Source: Ophioderma brevispina
Taxonomy: Eukaryota > Echinodermata > Ophiuroidea > Amphilepidida > Ophiodermatidae
Assembly (NCBI GenBank): GCA_023653785.1
Contig: JAMKCH010019715.1
Span: 1-64,000, forward strand
DNA length: 64,000 bases
Reading direction: 5' to 3'
Below are positions 1-11,368 of the stretch, piece after piece (position 1 is the first letter of the stretch; the number at the start of each line of letters is the position of its first letter). The notes under the pieces were generated by a model. It ran no database searches. It worked only from the letters and a program-made list of their open reading frames with translations, and was not told the origin of the DNA. A program made the position numbers and the translations under genes.

Positions 1-1085
1 ACAGCACTGTATGGACAGAATTACTACCATAGTGATTTTGCCTTTGCACTGGATATAGACGTTCCCTTTAAAAGGGAAGTATTGAAGCTTGGTGTTCCAT
101 GCAATGCGAATTCTATGCTCAAAATATACCAGATTTACCAGAAAAAGTAACATGAAACTGAATGATCTTTTGTTTCACAATAAGGTTGATATTATGATTG
201 ATGCCTTGCATCGTATTCATTCAATATACGTGTTACAAAACTCAATTTGTTGTTCATTTCACAAATTGTGCACTAAAATGCAGATAGTTTGTCCTTGTTG
301 AAGGACCGCGTCTTGTTCCTTCATAGCTCTCGTTTCAACGCCCGAAACTGTAGCATCCGGATGTTATTTTTGTGGTCAAATTCCGAAGTGGTGTCTCCGG
401 AAAGACCATGAGCTTCAACCTTCAATTTGCAGGAAATGAATCCGTGAACTGGTTGCTGAGTTATGACTTTTGAATATTTCAAGATTTGTTTTTTTCTCGA
501 GAAGAACAATTAATTTTAGTTTTCTACAAGGTGGGTATGAATCTACGTATTTTCAAGAATTAGATTATTCTTAAAGGATGAATCAGAGATTTCCCGATTG
601 AGGCGCACTCATTTTTAAAAAAAACAAATTGTTTTTGTTGGACAGAATGCTTGTCCACATTACTAATCTTGTGTGAAATAACTAAGCTCAATAGAAGTCC
701 TTCATATAGAAAATCACACGTTTTTATTAAAATTCGGATCTGGAATTTCGGTATACACGGATCCTATGGCTGTGCAATAGTGGTATACTGCATGAAAACG
801 GAAAATCGATTCATCTATACTTTGGAATTGAAACAGTTTAGTCGGCTATCGTTAGTTCTAAATGACTATTTCTGTTTTATAAGCAAAATAATTATATTTT
901 CGAAATCTGAGTCAGGCTTTTGCAAATAGTGTAGAGGTAGTTAACGGAGTGAAAAAAAGACAAAATACATATTCATTTGGGCCGCAAGCTTACTTGACAG
1001 GACCATGAGCAACAGTTTGTGGTGTGTGTATGTGGGTGCTCGTGTGTGTGTGTGTGGGAAATTAACAATTAACAAAACACCATAA
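1..1085. other. gene-free stretch with decayed repeat fragments
   Basis: No open segment here has both splice signals and convincing composition. Bases 650-760 resemble, with many changes, the part of the downstream 2.5-kb unit around 2060-2170: both carry a CTCAAT/CTCAAA word, then AGTCCTTCATAT and an ATTCGGATCTGGAAT-like string. This looks like an older third copy. A GT-rich simple tract lies at about 1015-1060. Confidence 0.4.
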
Positions 1086-1094
1086 TTAAAAAAA

Positions 1095-1232
1095 ACTTGA
1101 AGTTCAATTGGAACCATAAACGGGTCATAGGTGAAACATGTTATCCCTCATGATGTTGATGAGGTCAGTCGAGGTCACGTGACAAGGTCAAAGGTCATGG
1201 AGGTCAAGTTGAAAATGGTGCGGCTCAAATCT
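1095..1232 (+). repeat. AGGTCA-rich dispersed repeat, partial copy
   Basis: The sequence runs AAGTTCAATTGGAACC, then a GTCATAGGTG word, then TGTTGATGAGGTCA, and ends in a perfect AGGTCA-A-AGGTCA at 1185-1197 followed by GGAGGTCAAGTTGAAAA. The same ordered words recur at 21.7-22.1 kb and 37.9-38.1 kb, and in reverse at 22.8 and 25.4 kb. This makes it a dispersed family of unknown class. The two half-sites spaced by one base match the DR1 element bound by RXR, PPAR and HNF4-type receptors; any binding here is inference. Confidence 0.7.
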
Positions 1233-1499
1233 TATTCTGTTGATTAGTGATCGCGCTGCCGGCAAAAACCGCGAAATTCTAGTTGGCCATGTGGCTTGGT
1301 GTCATGATGCCTAAAGCTTGTTTGTATTGGCAAGAGCGTTCGGCTAGTGATGCGGAGGCTGCTGGGTCGAGTCCGGCCAGACGCACCAAACTGTTTTGAT
1401 TTGGTCTTAATTGAAAAACCCATATTGTCTAGGGGCCAAATTAAATCATTTCGGTGTGACGTCACAAAGGGTTTTTAGAATTCAAAATTAGCATTCTGT

Positions 1500-1845
1500 G
1501 ATTCTTTTCGTACTCACATTCACTGTTAAAATACTGTAAATTTTACAGTAGAATCCTGGCAACATTCTGCCCCAAAAAATACCGTAACATTACAGTATTA
1601 TACTGCTAAAAAATAATTTAATCAAAACGATTAAAACATATATATTTGGTGAGTTATTACGCGATGGTGAAATTGTGGAGAATAAAAAGACACTTAGTGA
1701 ACACCCTAACTTAGTAGGCTATCCACCATGGTTTTACAGTGCATATACTGTTAAGATTTAAGTTTGTTGTATTGTAAAAAATGTATACTCAAACTGTAAA
1801 ATATACAGTAAATTGAATGAAAAAACCTGTGTACAAAAGCTATAT
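1500..1845. repeat. palindrome-rich MITE-like element (TACTGTAAA/TTTACAGTA)
   Basis: The stretch is dense in the self-complementary words ACTGTAAA and TTTACAGTA, beginning with TACTGTAAATTTTACAGTA near 1531. Similar words appear around 1585, 1735 and 1790-1812. The word pair CCTGGCAAC...TTCTGCC is imperfectly inverted. Such clusters are typical of small foldback elements. Related TGGCAG...CTGCCAGG and TTTACAGTATTTTTCC words mark the junctions of the duplicated unit downstream, so this element may have seeded that duplication. Exact ends and target duplication were not resolved. Confidence 0.45.
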
Positions 1846-4238
1846 TTTTACGGGGTTTGTTGGCCAGAATTGTGGACAGGATTTCCTGTAAAATTTACGT
1901 TATTTTTCCTTGTATCTTTCGTATCTAGTTACTAATGGTATGAATTGAAAAAAATCATAATAGTGATATGATGTTGTTACTCAATAAATTTCGAATAAAC
2001 GGCTTCACCTTTAGATTGGTCAATTGCCCAAAACAATCGTGTTTGTACATATACATAATGTTTTCCCATTTTCTGTGTGAAGCTCAAATCAAAGTCCTTC
2101 ATATCGAAAATGACCCCTTTTTGAAAATAAAATTCCGGAATCTTCGCTATAGTTAATATTGTGATTATCCACGAAACATTAAAAAAATATATTGGAAAAA
2201 TCAGCCTGTTACTAGTCTCCCCACCATAATGAAATTTCACCAGGTCTAAAAACGGTCAAACCTCGGCAATTGAGACTATTAAACAACGAAAGGGGGACAT
2301 CTAGAAACAAAATAGTAACTCTCACACTGAACGAGAAAAGCTCGTGGAAATTGACTTGTATTTTAATTAATAATAATTATTCTTAACTGGCAGGAAATTA
2401 TCGACTGGTTGGGATGCCAAATGACAACGAAGGAATGTAAGTTTATCACGAGGGCCAATGGGGATATATCTGCCAGCCGGTTCAATACTTCAAAACATTG
2501 GTTTGTCAGCGATTTGGATTTTCCAAGGGTGAAGAAGAGAAATGCGTCGATATGATGTCGGATGGAGTTCAGATAAAAAAAAACGAAAGTGTGGTGGAAT
2601 GGCATTTAAACTGCCGTCCTTCCCACGAAACCATTGAGGAGTGTACCTCTAACATTAGAAGGGATATGAAGGACTTGTCCAAAGGAGTATATCTTGACAT
2701 GTTTATAATTGAAAAAAAAAAGTACTTGTATCAATGTCATTAACGTATTCAAATTCGACAAAAAAAAAACAGCATGTGAGATTTCCGTTTTTCACCATTT
2801 CTAATGGCAACTGCTGTGCGTCATGTGTCTTTACACAATTGACCAAGATCTCTTTAGAATGGCTCCAAATAAATATGTTGTAGGCCAATAGGACAATAGA
2901 CATTCCAATTAAGGATAAAGGGAAAACAGAATCGAGCTTTAAGTTTGTTCGTTGTTAAGCATAATTTGAGTAAGTAACAGGTTTCTTAAGTCTTTTATTT
3001 CAAGAAAATGCACCAAGTTTTTAATTAATTAAGCAACAACGCGGTTATTTGATTTAAACATTGTATAGTTATTTGCAAAACGCAAGAAAAACTGATTTTT
3101 TAACCAGGAAGGAAAGGATTCTGATCCCTTTTTGGGTTGCTTGGTTATCGATTGTATGGGAACCTTCGTCCTTCACCCTTTTGTTTCCAACAACCAATCA
3201 GGTGTGTATTTTCAGGGACGCTGTCGGTTTATTGGAAATGGTCACTTCGATATTTGCCACGGGGAGTCTAGTCGCCCTTATGTGCTGTGACATTATAAAA
3301 TTTTCCCTCCCTCCCTCCAATATGTGTGGTAGACCAAGCAGAAGGTCTTTACTTTCCTTCAATTAGGTTTATGGGTTTAGGATTTTTGCCTATGCTTTTT
3401 TAACTTATTATTGAACTTTTTTATATTTTTGTAATTAGATTTGGGAGGGGTTTATCTTACGCTTATGTGAATATCTTTGTTTTGTGCGGAAATTAAGAAA
3501 TGGGTCATTTAATGGATCTGAAACCTTTATATAAATTGCACTTGAAGCATTATATGTAATAAATGAAAGGTGGTAAACTTAAGTTAGGCTAGTGGATAGG
3601 TAAGTTCCTCTAGCAAAACTAGTGTAATCTATGCATTCCAATAAGGATCTAATTAGGACTTCAAGTGTGAAGTTAGGATATATTATTGGATCGGTTACCT
3701 TTGTGCAAATTGATTGGGGGTGGGAACACACCGGCTTAGTAGATTAATAGTCGCAGTGTGTTGCATTAGATTATAACAGGAACTTCGAACGTGTAGTTAG
3801 GCCTGTTCATTCCGCACGGTTCCTTCTTTTGCAAATTGCTGAGGAGTGGAGCCTCAGTGGTTTAGTATATTGCTGGTGGTCGCTGAGTGTTTTGGAAACT
3901 TGGAAAGAAGAAACTGGAATTTGGATACATAAAATATTGAAATTACTTTGATAGGAATTGGAAATAAATAGGAGTTTGATTGGATTGGGAAAAGAACTGG
4001 AATTTGGGATAATAAATATTTGAAATACTTGAGTCTGGATTGGAAATAAATAGGAAGTTTGATTTGGAATTGGACAAATAAATCAGGAGGACTAAACTCT
4101 GGCAAATATGTGCCACATTCATACGCCATGCTGCCGTGTTTTCATTCTCGGGTAGTTAAAAAGTGCATTAGGTTCTTTTGCACTCCCGTTGGGGCATTAA
4201 CGGATGTCCAAGTGGAAATTTCTCCCCCCCCCAAAAAG

Positions 4239-4269
<31 letters not shown>

Positions 4270-4355
4270 TCCCAAAGGCTGTTTCCATAAAATTTGGCTC
4301 CTATAAAGTAGGCATAAATACATTAATTGTGATCCAAGAATTAAAAAAAAAAATG
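1846..4355. repeat. 2.5-kb tandem duplication, unit 1
   Basis: The unit starts near TTTACGGGGTTTGTTGGCC and ends near ATTAAAAAAAAAAATGTTTACG. It aligns in order with 4356-6897 at an offset of about 2.5 kb, through more than a dozen anchor strings, for example GACTGGTTGGGATGCC, CCGGCTTAGTA, GCAAATATGTGCCACATTC and AGGCTGTTTCC-like words. Differences are mostly 1-4 base indels. Boundaries are approximate, within about 15 bases. Near its end it contains a run of about 25 A and short direct repeats of GGAAATAAATAGGA. Confidence 0.85.
2394..2555 (+). pseudogene. exon-like coding segment in duplication unit 1
   Basis: A clean acceptor (TATTCTTAACTGGCAG) is followed by 53 open codons that read naturally (EIIDWLGC near the start, FNTSKHWF, then DLDFPR), ending in TGA. 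Directly after, a second frame (2498-2743) stays open for 81 codons, with ESVVEWH and PSHETIEEC. In the second copy the later part (TGTACCTC region) is open in a frame that also covers HWFFSDWDFP. The two copies disagree only through indels, so this is either one ancestral exon broken by frameshifts or two sequences read with errors. I do not recognise the family. It could be an old transposon exon carried by the unit. Confidence 0.35.
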
Positions 4356-6897
4356 TTTACGATGTTTGTGGCAGAGATTGCTGCCAGGATGTCCTCGTCA
4401 AAATTTACAGTATTTTTCCTGGTGTATATTTTAGTCTAGGTCTTAATGGTATAATTTGTATAAAATTCATTATAGTGTATAATATGTTGTTACTCAATCA
4501 TTTCGAATAGTCTTCACCTTTAGTTTTTTGTCATTTCCAAAGCCAAATCGGGTTTTATATACATAACATAGCTTTTTTCCCAAGGTGGTTCTGTTGAAGC
4601 TCAAATCTACATTCCTTATATAAAAATGACCCTTTTTTAAATAAATCACGGATCTTAGCTCTATTTACTATTTTGAATCCATACACACTAAAACTATATT
4701 TGGAAATCAGCCGTAAGTCCCTCTCCCACCATATAAATTCACCAGGTCTAAACCGTTCAAACCTCGGCAATTGAGACTCATTAAACACACTAAAGGGGGA
4801 CATCTAGAAAAAAATATACTCACTCACACTGCACGAAGAAAGCGTGGAAATATGACTTGTATTTTAATTAATAATCTTATTCTAACTTTCGGAAATTAAT
4901 GCGACTGGTTGGGATGCCAAATGACAACGAAGGATAGTACAGGTTTTATCACGAGGGCCAATGGGGATATATCTGCCAGCCGGTCAAATACTTCAAAAAC
5001 ATTGGTTTTTCAGCGATTGGGATTTTCCAAAGGCTGAAGAAGAAGAAAGGCGTCGATATGATGTCGGATGGAGTTCAGATAAAAAACACGAAAGTGTGGT
5101 GGAATGGCATAAACTGCGTCCTTCCCACGAAACCATTGAGGAGTGTACCTCTTCCATTAGATATGGTATGAAGGGACTTGTCCAGAATGAGTAGATCTTG
5201 CCATGTTTTTAATTGAAAAAAAAAATGGAAATTGTTATCCATGTCATTATACGTATTAAATCGACAAAAAAACAGCATGTGGAGATTATCCGTTTTTTCA
5301 CCACCCTTCTAATGGCATGCGTGTGCGTCATTTTGCTTTACCAAATTGACCAAAGATCTCATTATAAATGGTCAAATACATAGGTTGTAGGCCAATAGAA
5401 CAATAACATTTCCAATTATAGGATAAAAGGGAAACATAATCTAGCTTTAAGTTTGTTCGTTAAGCAAATTTGAGTAAGTACAGGTTTTCTTAAGTCTTTT
5501 TTTATTCAAAGAAAAAAAATGCACAAGTTTTTAATTAATTTAAGGCAACAAGCGTTATTTATTTTAAAACATTTTATAATTTATTGCAAAACGCAAGACC
5601 ATGTATTTAAACACCAGGAAATGATTTCTGAATCCCTTTTTGTTTGCTTGGTTACCGATTGTATGGGAACCATTCGTCCTTCACCTTTGTCTTCCACAAC
5701 CAAAAATCAGGGTGTTTGTGTTTTTCCCGGGAAGTTTGATCGCTTATATTGGAAATGGGTCACTTCTTCGCTATTTGCCCACCCCTGGGAGTCCAGTCGC
5801 CCTTCTGTGCTTTGTGGAAAGTTATAAAATTTCCCTCCTCCCATATGTGTGGTAGACCAGCAGAATGTCTTTTAATTTTCCTCAATTTAGGTTTTATTGG
5901 GTTTATTGGTATCTTTGCATATGCTTTTTTAACTTATTTGAACTTTTATATTTTTGTATTAGAATTTTTTGGAGGTTTTGTTTTTAAATCTTACGGTATG
6001 TTGAATCTTTGTTTGTGCGAAAATTTAAGAAATTGGTCATTAATGGATCTGAAAGCCTCTATGAATTGAACTTGAATCATATATGTAATAAATGAAATTG
6101 GATGGTAACTTAAGTTAGACTAGTGGATATGTCAGTTTCCTCTAGCAAAACTATTGTACATCTTTATTCCAATAAGGATCGAATTGGGACTTCAAGTGTG
6201 CAAGTTAGGCTCTATTATTGGATCGGTAACCATTCTTGTGGCAAAATTTGGGCTGGGGGTGGGAAACCCCGGCTTAGTATATTAATAGTCTCATAGTGTG
6301 CATTAGTTATAACAGAACTTCGACAAGTGTGAAGTTAGGCCTGTTAATTCCGCGGTACCTTCTTTTGGCAAATTGCTGAGGAGTGGGAGCCTCAGTGGTT
6401 TAGTATATTTGCTGGTCGCTGAGTGTTTTGAATTGGAAGAACTGGAATTTGGATCATAATTATTTTGAAATCCTTTTTGATTTGGATTTGGAAATAAATA
6501 GGAGTTGATTTTGGAATTGGGGAAAGAAACTGGAATTTGGATACATAAATATTTGAAATAACTTGATTTGATTTGGAATAAATAGGACGTTTGATTTTGG
6601 AATGGAAATAAATAGGAGACTAACTCCTGGCAAATATGTGCCACATTCATATCCGCATTGCTTCCCTGTGTTTTCATTTCATTCTGTCTCGGGTGGTAAA
6701 AAGGGCTCGGTCTTTTGCACTCCCGTTGAGCATACACTGATGTCCAGTGGAAATTTCTCTTTCTTTCCTCCGCCAAAAATGAAAAAAAAAATAAAATCCC
6801 AAAGGACGTGTTTCCATAAAAATTTTGGCTCCTATATAGTAGGTACAATAAATCCAATTACATTGTGATCCAAGAATTAAACAAAAAAAAAAATGTT
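4356..6897. repeat. 2.5-kb tandem duplication, unit 2
   Basis: This is the head-to-tail copy of 1846-4355. It begins at GTTTACGATGTTTGTGG and ends near AAAAATGTTACG at about 6897. All anchor strings keep their order. Substitutions are few relative to indels, so the copies are either recent with noisy bases or neutrally decaying. The minus-strand open frame at 6303-6857 (184 codons) runs through GGAAATAAATAGG repeats and is not preserved in unit 1, so I do not treat it as a gene. Confidence 0.85.
4961..5194 (+). pseudogene. exon-like coding segment in duplication unit 2
   Basis: This is the counterpart of the 2394-2555 segment and its extension. The acceptor AG seen in unit 1 is changed here (TAACTTTCGG), so the exon would not be spliced the same way. 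From 4961 a 77-codon frame contains FFSDWDFP, RRYDVGWSSDKK, SVVEWH, PSHETIEECTSSIR and ends at a TAG. Unit 1 keeps the same peptide words but distributes them over two frames. No domain was recognised. Confidence 0.35.
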
Positions 6898-8089
6898 ACG
6901 ATTTAAAACAATTGTGAAATAGTGCCACCCAAATCCTCATTATGCTATTTAGTATAACAAAAAACGCCCAAAATGGCCGATTTTGTTTTTTTTGTTTTTG
7001 TTTTTCATTTCTTCACCAAATATGCGCAACTGATATTTGGCCATATACATAAATCTTGGACAAAATAATTTAGCGTTAAAACACTTGCGCGCGAAAAACG
7101 AAATCCTGGGTCCACCTCCCCCCCCCCTTATGCACTTATGTGTTTTTTTTTAATAATTTGTATGAAATATTAATTTGTTGGTGGACCTCCATCCCCTCAT
7201 GTGAATTAAATGGAATTTGTTCTTTTCCCGTTGTTTTGTGTATCCGGTCCTTAGTTATGTTGGTATACGGTAACCTTAGATTAATTTGGTATACGGGACG
7301 AGTCCTTAGTTATATACTCAATTCATGTTTGATAGCCCTGCCTCCACCTTTTCCCTATTAGGGAAGCCGTTATTATTACATCCTTTTTCAGTTTCTGAAC
7401 ACTGGGCTTAGCTTTTGCTGCCGTTGAGAGCAACTCAAGCAATGATTGATCCAGGAATCAGCCACTGTGCAATGTCTTCGCATATATCCCGATGATTAAA
7501 GCCAAAGAGGGTTCTATATAACAAGATAAGAGGAGGCCAAAACGTTTTTACGTCATCTTTATAAATTCATCGTCTCGCATGTTTTGCCGACAAAGAAAAC
7601 CTAGAGTGCCAACAATAGAAAGCAATGGCTGCCGCCTCCGCTTCTCACATACTGTGGTTGACGCTTTGCATATACACTAATCGGGTAGTGATACAATTGA
7701 ATGTAATGGTGTTAGAGGTGGCCAGGTTGAATAATAGTGTCACCTGGATCATTTGTTCTCATATACTCACTCGCTAGGTGCTTAGGCGCGCGATTAGGTG
7801 AAAAGATGTTTCATGAGGCGGTTTTAATTAATCAGACGACTGACGATGTCATTTCATTCGTTGTGTGGAGCCATGGGTAGGACAAAATTTCACCACGCCA
7901 ATAGCACCCAACACCAACAACTGAAATTTTTGCCGGATGTTTGGTATCGAATTTGACATTTTGGAAAACATTGGGGTTTTTTTGTATACAAGCACCCAAC
8001 TAATAATATTCCGTGCATATTCAAAATGTCAGCGCCCGACACGGACAGACATGGATTTTGACTGGGCTGTCACACCCCCTTGATTAAGC
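6898..8089. other. gene-free stretch
   Basis: No splice-flanked open segment was found. The stretch holds a T-rich tract near 6975-7010 and a run of 10 C at about 7120-7130. At 7380-8080 the sequence is more balanced, with scattered CpG, and contains no coding signal that I can support. Confidence 0.4.
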
Positions 8090-8345
8090 AATAACAGCAT
8101 ATTTTTGAAGAGCGCCCTCAATTCTAACATTTGAGATTTCTTTTGCAGAATCATTTAGTGCTGGTAGTTATCCAGTAAACTATAGCAGCACGTGGTAAGG
8201 CTCTAAATGTGTATTTAATCATAAAGAAGCGATTTTTTGTAATTAAATCGTTATCGCGGATTGTAATTTTGATGGCAAGAGCTAGCTCAAAACGCCAAAT
8301 GTATGTCCATCCATGCTGAAATAGTGGCACCTCACGAAAATGACC
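8090..8345. repeat. dispersed repeat, copy 1 (pair with 16005-16262)
   Basis: Ordered words shared with the second copy include GAAGAGCGCCC, GGTAATT/GGTAGTTAT, AAACTATA, TGTGTATTT-ATCATAAA, TTTTTGTAATTA and GGCAAG. Both copies end near a GACTT-word followed by CCTGAACC. The copies are diverged and the element ends could not be fixed. Confidence 0.55.
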
Positions 8346-9363
8346 TCTAACTTGACTTTTTCCTGAACCGACGGAACACTAATGCATGAGCGTATCAAGT
8401 ACATGGCGCATTCCCCCTGTTCTTTATTTTACATTGGAGGAACGTTTCCAGCAGCCGCTGCATTATTATCGGAGATCTTCCGATATTAACTCTTTAATTA
8501 CAAAAATTTCCTCTTTTGCGACACCAAGAGATTTTTTTTTAGCACTAACATTCCAGGCATTGTTTACTAGTCCATTAAATACCAATGCAACTGGGCAAAA
8601 CGGTGCTATTTTGCTTTAAGAAAGCAGACATGACCAGTAGATTTGCCTATCTGCTTTCTAAAGGAGCACAAGGCAAGTTAAATATTCTGACATAACGAAA
8701 AAGGACCCTTACTTAAATCACTTCCCAATTTTTGAAAACAATTTGGGTGTAACATTTTCGTAAACACCCAAATTGGGATATTATTTTTCTTGTAACTTCA
8801 CTTCTCTGCTCGCTACAGAAACAAGCAAGGATGATTGACACGACAGCCAGGCATTATTACTGCCAGTCCTTTTATTCAAACTTGAAAAGCATACAGTCAT
8901 AAGCTCGCACATGCCATTGCTATTGTAATGTTGCTAAATGCCGGCCATCAGGGGCCTTTCACTTTGTCTGATCATATCCTACTACAAACCAGGTCATATA
9001 GTCCTAAATTTTTCTCAATTGTGTAAAAAAACAGCTAGATACAACACCGTAAATTCTTGGAGCGATGTCAACACCTTGGATTTTCCGCTGTAGGAATTTG
9101 TCTGTAACTTTTGGCTGTGTTTACTGTTTTTATAAAAAATGTAAACAATCGGTTTTCAAATTTGGTGGAGGTGATTTTTCAGTAAGTGTCCCATTTCATT
9201 ATGTCTGAAATTTTTGAGCAATTGGAGTTTCCCCTATTAAAGGTCCCAGGAAAATGAGATGATAAACCTTAGTCCAAAGCTTAACGTTACGGGGCATTTC
9301 CATTCCAATAATGTTTGATTCTACCCTAGAGTCTATCCAATCAGAATACATGGTATTGTAAAA
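8346..9363. other. gene-free stretch
   Basis: The open frame at 8386-8619 lacks splice signals and has no family match, so I do not call it. The rest is ordinary AT-rich DNA. A TTAAAGGTCC word at about 9236 resembles the end of the TTAA-type MITE described below, but no partner end is visible. Confidence 0.35.
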
Positions 9364-9965
9364 GGGACTATAAAAGTAAGACCTAAGACCAAGACCTAGA
9401 CCCCCACTATAAAACTAAGGACCCCACAACTATAAAACTAAGACCCCCCACTATTAAAACTACGACCCACCAAAAAACTAAGACCCCCCCCCATAAACTA
9501 GACCCCACACTATAAAAAAAACAGACCCCCATCTATAAACCTAAGACTCCAACTATACAACTAAGAAGACCCATCACTATAAACTACGACCCCACCACTA
9601 TAAACTAGACCCTACTATAAACTACGACCCTGTAAACAATAAAACTAAGACCCACTAATAAAACTAAGACGCCCCACAACTATAAAACTAAGACCCACTA
9701 TAAAACTAAGACCCTGAACGATAAAACCTAAGACCCTATAACAACCTAAGACCCCCAACTATAAAACTAGAACCCCACTATAAAACTAAGACCCCCACTA
9801 TACAACTAAGACCCCCACTATCAAACTAGACCCACACTATAAAATAAGACCGGCCATCACTATAAACGAAACCCCACAAACTATAAAACACATAAGACCT
9901 ACTAATAAACTATTCACCCTTAACAATAAAACTAAGACCCTGTAACATAGTATAAAACTAATTTC
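9364..9965 (+). repeat. minisatellite, unit about 18-20 bp (CTATAAAACTAAGACCC)
   Basis: About 30 imperfect copies of a unit reading CTATAAAACTAAGACCCC with variable C runs and occasional gaps fill this stretch. The opposite-strand form of the same unit (GGGTCTTAGTTTTATAG) fills 58222-58995. Each unit contains TATAAAA, so the array is a long series of TATA-like words, but nothing indicates promoter use. Length variation between units is mostly in the C run. Confidence 0.95.
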
Positions 9966-10740
9966 GTGGACAGTTTAGAACGTAACCCCTCTTTTCCCAG
10001 CTTTCCCGCCAAAACATTAATGCAGGTGGTCCAACCCCCGGGGTACACCGTTTAGGTTTACACGAAATGAATTTCAAACTTTTTTTTCGGCAATCACGTC
10101 GGGCAATTTTCAGGTGTTTGCTGCTATTCAGGGCCTAATTGTGAATGTTACTCCTATTGGTGGAAGCCGTCAACATATGATGAATGTGACAATTCCGTCA
10201 TTGCTAACGATTTGGAAGCGCGGGGAATTTCGCTCCCATCTAGCGAGGTACTTGGCGTTTTCCACACGGGGGCGCGCAACCGTACTGCGAATACTCATCC
10301 AACACGTATCAAATGCCCCGGTAAATGCTTTGCACCCAACAATATTATTCGCAGTATATGTGCCGCATTACACCTGATCACCTTCCTGGGAGGGAAATCC
10401 CCGGGGGCGCGCCACTCACTGCCAGTGGCGCCACTTCCTATCCTCCCACCATGCATAGCGTTTTGGTAGTCCCTCGTTCCGATATTGGTGGGAGGCGAAC
10501 GCTCACGTTTTCATATATACCGATCCGTAAGGATCCACCAAAGGACTGGGCACGAGACTGTGGGGTTACGAAAGGTCATGTCAGGGGTCTTTTTTACATG
10601 TTGTCAAGCTCTTCTGCTTCGAAAGTGGTGATTTATGTGCAATATATGGGCATCATGAAATAAGTAAACCCTTGTATACCAGGATGGATATATGAATAGT
10701 CAATTAGATGTAAGTAGCAGATGACGCACTGGGTGGATAA
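9966..10740. other. CpG-containing stretch without clear gene
   Basis: The sequence is richer in G, C and CpG than its surroundings, for example the CGCGGGGAATTTCG and GGGGGCGCGCCACTC regions. Three overlapping plus-strand frames stay open for 85-112 codons (10114-10663). Overlap of several frames is expected of composition alone, and none has a recognisable motif. It could be 5' flanking sequence of the candidate first exon at 10950. Confidence 0.3.
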
Positions 10741-10949
10741 ATATGTTGTCCGAGCGGGAACTGCGACTTTCATTTCGACGAAAAAATTACGCGAAAGCAC
10801 TGTCCTCCTGGCACTGTGGCAGTGTCAGTGACTGACGAGACTCAGAGACTCGACTCTAGTAGCTATCACATGCATCCGTGATCGGCGAAATCACTGTATC
10901 GACAGTCGACATTTACATCACGATCGATCCACACCCTGTTCCAGAAGCG
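10741..10949 (+). promoter_or_regulatory. candidate 5' UTR / CpG-rich leader
   Basis: This is a locally CpG-rich segment, with TCATTTCGACGAAAA, GATCGGCGAAATC and CATCACGATCGATCC words, directly upstream of an ATG followed three codons later by a GTAAGC donor. The combination looks like a first exon. No TATA box or initiator was identified with confidence, and there is no experimental support. Confidence 0.25.
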
Positions 10950-10958
10950 ATGTATTTG
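10950..10958 (+). CDS. candidate first coding exon fragment (Met-Tyr-Leu)
   Basis: ATG TAT TTG is followed immediately by GTAAGC, a good donor, giving a phase-0 exon end. The start context GAAGCGATG has a purine at -3... position counted as G at -4 and C at -2, so the Kozak match is modest. The next phase-0 candidate, at 14217, would follow in frame. Only three codons support it, so this rests on context. Confidence 0.2.
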
Positions 10959-11158
10959 GTAAGCAATGTTTTAATAAACTATCACTTCCATAATTCCCCC
11001 TCCCCAACGAATTCTGCAGCGCCTTGTCCCCCTTGGACGGAATAAAACACATTCATACATCATCCTGATATGATTCCACTCAAACCCATCAAAACTTGTC
11101 TACCAACAATTCTTTCCCTAAGCATTCCATGACTGGGAAATGGGCAATGCTCTTTCAG

Positions 11159-11198
11159 AGTCCTACATCTGACCCAAGCTATTTTCATCAAAGCTCAA
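11159..11198 (+). CDS. candidate internal exon, 40 nt
   Basis: A GCTCTTTCAG acceptor and a CAA|GTAAGT donor bracket 40 bases. Two frames are open: one reads SPTSDPSYFHQSS with one base left over, the other reads VLHLTQAIFIKAQ and ends in phase 0. The second would join in phase with the exon at 14217. Short exons like this arise by chance, so this is tentative. Confidence 0.22.
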
Positions 11199-11368
11199 GT
11201 AAGTGAACTGTAAAAGACCAGAACTTCAGAAGACACATGGTTTTCAGATTCGACATGTTTCGACTTTAGGTTTTACTGTTACTGCCAAAAGTTGGTAAAC
11301 TGTGAAGGTGCTATAGACAATGAAAAAACATGTTTTCTAGGCTGTTAAAATTTTGTGTAGATCAAATC

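Noticed and set aside
1330..1400. GGGTCGAGTCCGG as a tRNA B box
   Set aside because: The rest of the sequence does not fold as a tRNA and no A box lies at the right spacing.
6303..6857. 184-codon minus-strand open frame, the longest in the window
   Set aside because: It runs through short direct repeats of the duplicated unit, is rich in Ser/Asn/Phe from repeat composition, and the equivalent region of unit 1 does not keep the frame.
9366..9965. Repeated TATAAAA words as promoter array
   Set aside because: They are part of a minisatellite unit with no transcription start or gene arrangement to match.
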